DNA from: JAIVJM01 sp963816985
GTDB lineage: Bacteria > Acidobacteriota > Blastocatellia > Pyrinomonadales > Pyrinomonadaceae
Assembly (NCBI GenBank): GCA_963816985.1
Contig: CAWFMF010000004.1
Location: forward strand, 2,108,001 to 2,172,000
Direction of reading: 5' to 3'
Length of the DNA stretch: 64,000 nt
Shown here: in pieces, positions 26,020 to 32,699 of the stretch
How the letters are laid out: every line of letters starts with the position of its first letter
Position numbering within the stretch: the stretch's first letter is position 1
Made by a program: the position numbers and the translations under genes
The notes under the pieces: generated by a model
Told to the model about the DNA's origin: nothing
Seen by the model: the letters and a program-made list of their open reading frames with translations, nothing else
Database searches by the model: none

Positions 26020-26862
26020 ATGTTCGAGGCGGTAGACAAACTCTTACTGAATGCGAGGGGCGCGGAGGGGCTTTCCGGGGCGGGAAGGTTCGTCAGGGAG
26101 TTTCTTTGGTTCGGGGTCAAGCAGGTCCGCGCCTGCCTCTTCGCCGGACTCTTCTTTCTGGCCGTCTTCCTCGTGCCGCGCGGCGGAGTCCTCGGCCTTC
26201 CGAGGTACGACATCCTCCTCGTCGTCGCGCTCTCGATTCAGGCGTGGATGGTCGCGGCCCGGCTCGAAACGTGGGACGAGCTGAAGGCCATCAGCCTCTT
26301 CCACGTGGTCGGGTTCGCGCTCGAAGTCTTCAAGACTTCCGCCGCCATCGGTTCGTGGAGCTACCCGGACTTCGCCTACACCAAGCTGTTCGGCGTGCCG
26401 CTCTTCTCCGGCTTCATGTACGCCTCGGTCGGGAGCTACGTGATTCAGGCGTGGCGGCTGTTCGACCTCAAGATCAAGCACCACCCGCCGTACTGGATGG
26501 CGACGACGGTCGCGGTTCTCATCTACGCCAACTTCTTCACACATCATTTCATCGGCGACTACCGTTGGTACATCGCCGCGTGCGCTCTCGGCCTCTACGC
26601 GCGGGCCATGGTCTCTTTCACGCCGCTCGACGTGGAGAGGCGGATGCCGCTCCTGCTGTCGTTCCTGCTCATCGGGTTCTTCCTGTGGCTGGCGGAGAAC
26701 GTGAGCACCTTCTTCGGCGTGTGGCGGTATCCCAATCAGGTCGGGGCATGGGCCGCCGTCCACCTCGGCAAGTGGAGTTCGTGGTCGCTGCTCGTCGTGA
26801 TGACGATTACCATCGTCGCCGGACTCAAGCACTTCAAGGCCAGCGTCCACGTCCCGGACTAG
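26020..26862 (+). CDS. DUF817 membrane protein
   Basis: 280 residues, about eight membrane helices. The blocks FHVVGFALEVFKTSAAIGSWSYPD, VPLFSGFMYASVGSYV and LAENVSTFFGVWRYPNQ are signatures of DUF817 (YoaT-like) proteins, of unknown function. GGGAG is seen before the ATG. It is followed 45 bases later by a small exported protein on the same strand. Confidence 0.87.
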   Translation: MFEAVDKLLLNARGAEGLSGAGRFVREFLWFGVKQVRACLFAGLFFLAVFLVPRGGVLGLPRYDILLVVALSIQAWMVAARLETWDELKAISLFHVVGFALEVFKTSAAIGSWSYPDFAYTKLFGVPLFSGFMYASVGSYVIQAWRLFDLKIKHHPPYWMATTVAVLIYANFFTHHFIGDYRWYIAACALGLYARAMVSFTPLDVERRMPLLLSFLLIGFFLWLAENVSTFFGVWRYPNQVGAWAAVHLGKWSSWSLLVVMTITIVAGLKHFKASVHVPD

Positions 26863-26907
26863 CGCCGCGCGCCGCGCCCCGTTTAAGATTCGACTGAGGT
26901 GAGACCG

Positions 26908-27306
26908 ATGAAGAGAGCTTGCGCCGTCTTAATCTTCGCCCTGATGCTCTGCGCCGCGTCCCCCGCATACTCGCAGGCCGTGCGCGGGAGTTGGCTGAGC
27001 GGCACTTGGGAGGGCACGGGCTATCAGATTGACACCGACTCGACGTGGACGATGCGGCTCACGGTGCGCGGCGGGCGGTACTTGATAGAGTACCCTTCGC
27101 TCAACTGCGGCGGGAGGTGGAAGCCCGCGAGCGTCGGCCCCCGCATGGCGAGGTTCAGGGAGGAAATCTCTTCGGGCCGTGACGCCTGCACCGACCTCAG
27201 CACCGTCATCGTCCAAAGGCTCACCTCCCGGCAGGTCGCCGTCAGGTACTACAACCGGGGTGACAACAAAGTGACCTCCTCCGCCATCCTCAGCCGGGTT
27301 AAATGA
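26908..27306 (+). CDS. Small secreted protein, function unknown
   Basis: 132 residues with a signal peptide (1-24, ending AYSQA). The mature part begins WLSGTWEGTGYQ and reads as alternating beta strands with two cysteines (one in LNCGG, one in DACTD) that could pair; it resembles a small lipocalin-like or beta-barrel domain. Start at 26908 chosen over a GTG nine bases earlier, with GAGGTG upstream. I do not recognise the family. Confidence 0.65.
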   Translation: MKRACAVLIFALMLCAASPAYSQAVRGSWLSGTWEGTGYQIDTDSTWTMRLTVRGGRYLIEYPSLNCGGRWKPASVGPRMARFREEISSGRDACTDLSTVIVQRLTSRQVAVRYYNRGDNKVTSSAILSRVK

Positions 27307-27438
27307 CCCCGCCGCCCGCCGTTTCCGTTCAATTCTTCTTCCCGCCCGGATGGCGTATAATGTCCCTCATCGGACGTTAGTTTGCGGACGCCTCTCTCGG
27401 AACACAAGTGTATAAATTGACGGAATTGACGGCTCGGC

Positions 27439-28806
27439 ATGATTAAATTTTTACACCTCTCGGACGTTCACTTAGGTTGTCGCCGTTACAACCTTGAGGA
27501 GCGGACGAAAGACTTTTACCGCAGTTGGTACGACGTCGTTACGAACCACGCCATCCCGAACGAGGTTGACTTCGTGCTCGTCGCGGGCGACTTCTTCGAC
27601 CGCCGCAACATTGACCCGCAGACGATGAACCACGCGATGATCGGCCTCCAGTCGTTGAAGGAGGCGGGCATCCCCGTCGTCGCCATCGAGGGCAACCACG
27701 ACCGCCGCGACGCCGTCTCGCCCTACAGTTGGATGCGCTCGTTCTCGCAGGCCGGTTACATGATCCTGCTCGAACCCTCGCGCACCGAAGAGAGCCCCAT
27801 CGAGATGTTGCCGTGGAACGAGGAGGAGCGCGCGGGCTCCTACGTGGACATCAAGGGCGCGCGCATCTTCGGCTCTCACTGGTACGGGACGACGGCCAAC
27901 GTCGCGATGTCCATCCTCTCGGACGCCGTGCGGCGCGCGCGCGACGAGAAGCACTTCAACATCCTCCTCCTGCACACCGATGTCGAAGGGCAGTTGAGCC
28001 GACCCATCCCCGCGCTCTCGGTCGAGAAGCTGAAGGAGCTGCGCGCGCACGTGGATTACGTCGCGCTCGGCCACACGCACAAGCGCTTCGAGATCGAGGG
28101 CTGGGCCTTCAACCCCGGCTCGCTCGAAGCCTGCACGATTGACGAGTACCGCGAAGAGCGCGGCCTCTATCTGGTCGAGGTGGACGACGAGCGGCGCGTC
28201 AACGCCCGACACATCCGCGACTACGTGCAGCGCCCCTTCCAGCGTCTCTCGTTCGACGTGTCGGGCGTCAACGAGCCCGAAGAGGTGCACGCGGGCGTGC
28301 TTGAGACGGTGCGGCGCGAGGCGCGGACGCACGACCCTGAGTCGGACTCTCCGGCCCCCATCATCGAGATTTCGCTGCGCGGCCACCTCGGCTTTAAGAA
28401 CTCGCTCTTAGACCTCCGCAAGCTGCGCGACGAGGCGCAAGCGTTGACGGGCGCGCTGCACATCATGATGCGCAACCAGAGCGTCCCCATCGAGTACGCC
28501 GTCGCCGCCGGGCTCGACGCCGACACGACGCGCGCGCAGCGCGAGCAGCGCATCGTCGAAGACCTCATCGCGCGCGACACGCGCTACCGCGACCGCGCGC
28601 GCGAGATGGCCGAACTCGTCCTCGAAGCCAAGCGCCGCGCCCTCGGCGACGACAGCCCGGCTGACATCCTCGGCCTCATCGAGCAGAAGATAGAGGCCGC
28701 GCCGCGCGACCGGGGCGAGTCCGTTACCGCCTCCGCCGCGCCTTCGCCCGGCGCGCTCCAAGCCCTCGAAAGAAGCGCTGAAAAAGCCGTGACAAGTGAC
28801 AGGTGA
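27439..28806 (+). CDS. SbcD/Mre11-like DNA exonuclease (calcineurin-like phosphoesterase)
   Basis: 455 residues. The five phosphoesterase motifs are in order: DVHLG, AGDFFDRRNI, GNHDRRD, LLHTDVEG and LGHTHKRFEI, with the family-specific NPGSLEA after the last. This is the nuclease half of the SbcCD/Rad50-Mre11 DNA-repair complex, acting on DNA ends and hairpins. No SbcC/Rad50 ATPase gene follows, unlike most bacteria. The C-terminal 130 residues are charged and helical. The last codons (VTSDR) and the stop are encoded by the left arm of a family E repeat. A possible -10 TATAAT lies at 27356. Confidence 0.87.
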   Translation: MIKFLHLSDVHLGCRRYNLEERTKDFYRSWYDVVTNHAIPNEVDFVLVAGDFFDRRNIDPQTMNHAMIGLQSLKEAGIPVVAIEGNHDRRDAVSPYSWMRSFSQAGYMILLEPSRTEESPIEMLPWNEEERAGSYVDIKGARIFGSHWYGTTANVAMSILSDAVRRARDEKHFNILLLHTDVEGQLSRPIPALSVEKLKELRAHVDYVALGHTHKRFEIEGWAFNPGSLEACTIDEYREERGLYLVEVDDERRVNARHIRDYVQRPFQRLSFDVSGVNEPEEVHAGVLETVRREARTHDPESDSPAPIIEISLRGHLGFKNSLLDLRKLRDEAQALTGALHIMMRNQSVPIEYAVAAGLDADTTRAQREQRIVEDLIARDTRYRDRAREMAELVLEAKRRALGDDSPADILGLIEQKIEAAPRDRGESVTASAAPSPGALQALERSAEKAVTSDR

Positions 28807-28867
28807 CAGGTGACAAGATGAAGAACTTGTCTTTCCTGTCACCCGTCACCGGTCACCCGTCACCGTC
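28789..28867. repeat. Inverted repeat, family E (GTGACAGGTGAC), copy 1
   Basis: Left arm 28789-28816 iterates GTGACAGGTGACA; right arm about 28837-28867 iterates GTCACC(C/G). The left arm overlaps the stop of the SbcD-like gene and the right arm ends 3 bases before the next ATG. Other members at 36431-36508 and 44431-44556. Confidence 0.85.
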
Positions 28868-28870
28868 TTT

Positions 28871-29575
28871 ATGAGTGAAGCCCTTGAAAGAGTGCGCGGC
28901 GTGAGGGAGTTGCCGCTGTTCCCTTTGCCGCTCGTGTTGTTTCCGGGCGTGCCGCTGCCGCTCCACATCTTCGAGCCGCGCTACCGTCGGATGCTGGCGG
29001 ACGTGCGCGCGTCGAACAACCTCTTCGGCCTCTCCTACTTCGACCCCAGCGCCGCCGTCGTCGAGCATCCCTCGTTGGGGCACGTCGGCTGCGCGGCTGA
29101 AGTCGTCGAAGTGCAGCCCGCCGAGGACGGTCGCTCGAACATCATGACAGTCGGACTGGTGCGCTACCGCGCCGAAGGATACGTCGAGCGCGGCGACCCG
29201 TACCTCGTCGGTCGCGTCGAGTTCTTCGAGGACGAAGACGAGGACACACAACTCCTCTCGAAGCGCGCGCGCGAAGTCTCCGAGATGTTCACGCGCATCA
29301 CGCGGGCCATGCGGACGATTAACGACGACCGCACGTCGCCGCCGGAGCTGCCGGAGTCCGAGCCCGAACGCCTCTCCTTCCTCGTCGCGGCGGTCGTCGA
29401 GATGGAGGCCGAGGACAAACAGGAGCTGCTCGAACTGCGCTCGACCGCCGAGCGTCTGCGTCGGCTCTACGGGATGCTCGCGCAGGCCGTCGAGAGCTAC
29501 GAGGCGCGCGCCAGCGTCCACGGCCTCGCCCGTGGCAACGGCCACGCCGGGAAGAAGATTGACCTCGACGAATGA
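28871..29575 (+). CDS. Lon N-terminal substrate-binding domain protein
   Basis: 234 residues. ELPLFPLPLVLFPGVPLPLHIFEPRYR is the start of the LON substrate-binding domain; GLVRYRAEGYV and the helical C-terminal part (about 110-215) complete it. There is no ATPase or protease domain, so this is a stand-alone member whose role is not established; it may help substrate selection for a protease. ATG directly follows a family E repeat with no visible Shine-Dalgarno. The TGA overlaps the MoaD-MoaE start (ATGA). Confidence 0.88.
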   Translation: MSEALERVRGVRELPLFPLPLVLFPGVPLPLHIFEPRYRRMLADVRASNNLFGLSYFDPSAAVVEHPSLGHVGCAAEVVEVQPAEDGRSNIMTVGLVRYRAEGYVERGDPYLVGRVEFFEDEDEDTQLLSKRAREVSEMFTRITRAMRTINDDRTSPPELPESEPERLSFLVAAVVEMEAEDKQELLELRSTAERLRRLYGMLAQAVESYEARASVHGLARGNGHAGKKIDLDE

Positions 29576-30363
29576 CCGCCACCCCGGACAAAAGAGACTT
29601 GCTGGACGGCGACGAAGCACGACGTGCGGCGACCGCGCGCGTCCTCTTCTTCGGCGCGGCGCGCGACGCCGCAGGGACTGACGAAGCCGACCTCGACTTC
29701 GACGCTCCCGCGACGGCGCGCGCGGTCTTCGCCCGTGTCCTCGACACCTACCCCTCGCTCCGCCGCTTCGGCCCCTCGCTCCTCTTCGCGGTCAATCAGG
29801 AGTACGCGCGCGACCTCGACATGGAAGTGCGGGACGGCGACGAGTTGGCCGTCTTCCCGCCCGTCAGCGGCGGCGGCGAAGAAGAAGAGCCCTCCGGCGG
29901 CGCGCACGATTTTTTCGAGCTGACCACAGACCCGATTGACGTGGGCGAGATCGCCCGCCGCGTCGTCCCCGCGCGCTGCGGCGCGACCGTCACGCTCGAC
30001 GGCTACGCGCGCGAGTGGACGCGCGGGCGGCGCACGCTCTATCTCAGATATGAAGCCTACGCGCCGATGGCCCTCGCCGAGCTGCGACGGCTCGGCGAGG
30101 AGGCGCACCGCCGCTTCTCCATCGAGCACCTCGGCATCGTCCACCGCACGGGCCGCACCGAGATCGGCGAGACTTCCGTCGTCATCTCCGTCAGCGCCCC
30201 TCACCGCCGCGCCGCCTTCGAGGCCTGCGAGTGGGCCATCCGCGAACTCAAACGCACCGTCCCCATCTGGAAAAAAGAGTACTTCGACGACGGCGAAGTC
30301 TGGGTCGAAGGCGAAGGCTCTCAGGGTCAAACAGGCGGCGACGCGGACGGGCTGCGCGCTTAA
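29572..30363 (+). CDS. MoaD-MoaE fusion, molybdopterin synthase
   Basis: 263 residues. Residues 16-102 form the MoaD ubiquitin-like subunit ending VFPPVSGG (G100-G101, followed by G102). After an acidic linker, residues about 112-250 form MoaE (CGATVTLDGYAREW, LRYEAYAPMALAEL, HRTGRTEIGE, and PIWKKE with the catalytic lysines). Together they convert precursor Z (cPMP) to molybdopterin. In other known fusions (MoaX) cleavage after Gly-Gly frees the thiocarboxylate end; I infer the same here. No other molybdenum-cofactor genes are in the window. Confidence 0.9.
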   Translation: MTATPDKRDLLDGDEARRAATARVLFFGAARDAAGTDEADLDFDAPATARAVFARVLDTYPSLRRFGPSLLFAVNQEYARDLDMEVRDGDELAVFPPVSGGGEEEEPSGGAHDFFELTTDPIDVGEIARRVVPARCGATVTLDGYAREWTRGRRTLYLRYEAYAPMALAELRRLGEEAHRRFSIEHLGIVHRTGRTEIGETSVVISVSAPHRRAAFEACEWAIRELKRTVPIWKKEYFDDGEVWVEGEGSQGQTGGDADGLRA

Positions 30364-30401
30364 TCCTAATCGCAAGTCTTAAACCGCGAGATGAGGGAAC
30401 T

Positions 30402-30923
30402 ATGAAAGACGCACTCGAAGATTTCAGTCGGACGATTGAAGAGGCGGCGGAGCGTCTGCGGGGGATGACGGAAGATGAGGCGGGGGCGCGGAGCGAGGCG
30501 GGCGCGTGGTCGGCGAAGGAGACGGTCGGTCACTTGATTGATTCGGCGGCGAACAACCACCAGCGGTTCGTGAGGGCGCAGTTCAGGGACGACCTCGACT
30601 TCGACGGCTACGTGCAGGACGAGTGGATCGCGGCGCAGCATTACGGGGACGCCCCTTGGTCGCGGCTCGTTGAACTGTGGCGGCTCTACAACCTGCACCT
30701 GCTGCACGTCGTCTCGCGGATACCTGTGGACAAGTTGACCGCGCCGCGCCGCCCGCACAGCCTCGACAAGATAGCTTTCCGGGTGGTGGATAAACAGGAA
30801 GCGGCGACGCTCGAATACCTCATACGCGACTACGTCGAGCACCTCAAGCATCACCTCGGACAGATTCACGTGACTGCCGAACGTGCGCGCGACGTGCCCG
30901 CGCCCGCCTCTTCGGGCGACTGA
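30402..30923 (+). CDS. DinB-family protein
   Basis: 173 residues, mostly four-helix bundle. WSAKETVGHLIDSAANNHQRF and YLIRDYVEHLKHHLGQI supply the three histidines typical of the DinB/YfiT metal-binding fold. Such proteins are putative metal-dependent thiol or bacillithiol transferases or stress proteins; the substrate is unknown. Start at 30402 preceded by a GAGGGAAC site. Same strand as the MoaD-MoaE gene, 38 bases downstream. Confidence 0.85.
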   Translation: MKDALEDFSRTIEEAAERLRGMTEDEAGARSEAGAWSAKETVGHLIDSAANNHQRFVRAQFRDDLDFDGYVQDEWIAAQHYGDAPWSRLVELWRLYNLHLLHVVSRIPVDKLTAPRRPHSLDKIAFRVVDKQEAATLEYLIRDYVEHLKHHLGQIHVTAERARDVPAPASSGD

Positions 30924-30980
30924 GCCGGGAACTTCAGAGACCCCAAGCAAAACCCTTCGACACGAACCGGAGAAGCCTCC

Positions 30981-31697
30981 ATGAAAACGTCCGTCCCTCA
31001 ACTCTTCCTTCTAGCTCTGCTCGCCATCTCGCCCGTCTTTGCTTCCCCGGCCTCCGCGCAGGAGAAGGAGGAGTACGACATGGGCCTGATGCAGTTGGTC
31101 TTCCTGCACAGCGTGCCCGACTGGCAGCCGAGGGGAGATACTGACGCCGCGCGTCTGCGCGTGGAGCATCGAGCATTCGTCAACGGATTGATTGAGAGCG
31201 GGCGGGTGTCGCTCGGCGGGCCGGTGGTGGGCGAAGGCGAGCTGCAAGAGATTTTAGTCTTCAAGGAGGGGACGCTCACGGAGGCGCTCGCCGTGGTCGC
31301 CGAGTCGCCCGCCGTCAAAGCGAGGATGTTCAGGCGGGAGGGCCTCTCGTGGTTCGCCGCGCGAAAATACATCACCCCGCCGAAGAAGCCTCTGGTGATG
31401 AAGGAGTACGTCTTCGGCCTCCTCGTGCGCGGCCCGAAGTGGACGAAGGAGGTGACAGAGGAGACGAAGAAGCTTCAGGCGGGACACATGGCGAACATCA
31501 ACCGGCTCGCCGCGACGGGCAAACTCGTCCTCGCCGGCCCCTTCGAGGGCGACGGCGACCGGCGCGGCGTCTTCATCTTCAAAGTCCCCACCATCGCCGA
31601 AGCACAGGCGCTCACCGACACAGACCCGGCGGTCGTCGCCGGTCGTCTCAAGATAGAACTCCACCGCTGGTCTGTGCCCGAAGGGATGCTCAAGTAA
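30981..31697 (+). CDS. Secreted protein with two YCII-like domains
   Basis: 238 residues. Signal peptide (1-25, ending ASAQ), then two related units of about 95 residues, each a YciI-like alpha/beta domain: MQLVFLHSVPDW..HRAFVNGLIESGRVSLGGPVVG and VFGLLVRGPKWT..HMANINRLAATGKLVLAGPFEG, both followed by an F(K)xGT/P..EA..LA.. pattern. YciI domains are small proteins of uncertain, possibly hydrolytic, activity. Export of a tandem copy is uncommon. GGAG upstream of the start. Confidence 0.85.
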   Translation: MKTSVPQLFLLALLAISPVFASPASAQEKEEYDMGLMQLVFLHSVPDWQPRGDTDAARLRVEHRAFVNGLIESGRVSLGGPVVGEGELQEILVFKEGTLTEALAVVAESPAVKARMFRREGLSWFAARKYITPPKKPLVMKEYVFGLLVRGPKWTKEVTEETKKLQAGHMANINRLAATGKLVLAGPFEGDGDRRGVFIFKVPTIAEAQALTDTDPAVVAGRLKIELHRWSVPEGMLK

Positions 31698-31699
31698 AC

Positions 31700-31733
31700 G
31701 AGCCCCGCGCGTGTCGCCGACGCGCGAAGGCTC
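31700..31733. terminator. Terminator-like hairpin between convergent genes
   Basis: GAGCC (31700-31704) with GGCTC (31729-31733) closing an inner CGCGCGT/ACGCGCG stem. No T-run. It lies 3 bases after the YCII gene stop and touches the end of the convergent transposase remnant. Confidence 0.4.
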
Positions 31734-32124
31734 ATGCACCCTGCCCGCCTTGATTGAAGCCCGCCCCGGCTTTGTGCACGCTATCAATGAGGCGGTCGTC
31801 ACTGGCCTGAACCTGCCATGCACCATTGAGAAGCAGGTGTTCGATGAACAGTTCAAAAGCTGGAGCTAGTTCATTCAACCGGCAGTTGACGCTTTGGTAT
31901 GAGGGCAAGGCGGGAAACCACTCGCGCCAGTGATTTTGGATGTAATCATAAATCCGGCGTTGCGTCGTGAGCCCCTGAAGATGCCCGAACAAGTACATGG
32001 TTAAGAGTTCTTCGTCCGAAAAAAGCGGCTGGTGATTATTGCTCAAGCGTTGCTGTTTAAGCACGGGTTTCGTATCGTAGAGGTGGCAGATGAGCAAATA
32101 GAGTGCGATAAGTTTAGTTTCCAC
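31732..32124 (-). pseudogene. Transposase remnant (N-terminal part of a DDE transposase)
   Basis: 130 residues resembling the N-terminal domain of DDE insertion-sequence transposases (LFSDEELLTMYLFGHLQG, QRRIYDYIQNHWREWFPALPSY, NRLNEL-like). The catalytic domain is missing: the match stops soon after SDDRLIDS and runs into unrelated sequence (HKAGAGFNQGGQGA). The lower GC of this stretch than its surroundings supports foreign origin. I see no terminal repeats or flanking duplication; the exact IS family is uncertain (IS982/IS4-like by appearance). Confidence 0.65.
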
Positions 32125-32196
32125 AAAACCATCTTATCAACTCCTTGCTCATCTGCTTTTCTACTCCTGATTCGCATAATCTCTGAAGGAGAATCA

Positions 32197-32568
32197 ATGA
32201 GCGAAGAGACGACACAAAACTTTCCCGGCGACGACCTGCGGGGCATCCACGCCCGCTTCGATTCCGTAGACGGGCAACTCGGCTCTTTAGATGAGCGGCT
32301 CACCGCGCTCGAAGACAAGGTTGACCGGAGGCTGCAAGAGACGCGCCCGATTTGGGAGCAAGTGCTCGCCAAACTCGACGGCCTTGAAACAAAGGTGGAT
32401 GGACTGGAAGTTAAAGTAGGCGGCATCGAAACCGAGATGCGGCGCGGCTTCCGCAGGCTCGACCGCCAGATGAGCGGGCTTGCGGTGGATGTGCTGGAAG
32501 TCCGCGTCGCCCAGCATGACTTGGAAAGTCGCATGGATAAGCTCGAAGACGAGCGCGCGCAGCGGTAA
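32197..32568 (+). CDS. Coiled-coil protein with heptad repeats
   Basis: 123 residues dominated by heptads: LDERLTALEDKVDRRL, KLDGLETKVDGLEVKVGGIETEMRR, AQHDLESRMDKLEDE. Beginning at 32197 is favoured by GAAGGAG upstream. It abuts the transposase remnant on the left and a terminator on the right. No enzymatic motif; possibly an oligomerising or phage-tail-like coil. Function unknown. Confidence 0.7.
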   Translation: MSEETTQNFPGDDLRGIHARFDSVDGQLGSLDERLTALEDKVDRRLQETRPIWEQVLAKLDGLETKVDGLEVKVGGIETEMRRGFRRLDRQMSGLAVDVLEVRVAQHDLESRMDKLEDERAQR

Positions 32569-32589
32569 GAGTTATTCGAGAAGGAAGAA

Positions 32590-32630
32590 GGCGGGGGCGT
32601 TGAGATTCACTCAACGCCCCCGCCTTTTTT
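32590..32630 (+). terminator. Strong intrinsic terminator
   Basis: GGCGGGGGCGTTGAG (32590-32604) pairs perfectly with its complement (32610-32624), 5-base loop, followed by TTTTTT. It ends the coiled-coil gene and stands 70 bases before the convergent gyrA stop; the reverse strand lacks a good T-run. Confidence 0.85.
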
Positions 32631-32699
32631 GGTACGCCTTCAGCTAACGGAAGAAAGACGCCCTCCCTGACGGTCGGGCTTCCGCCGCGTGTTGCGTGT

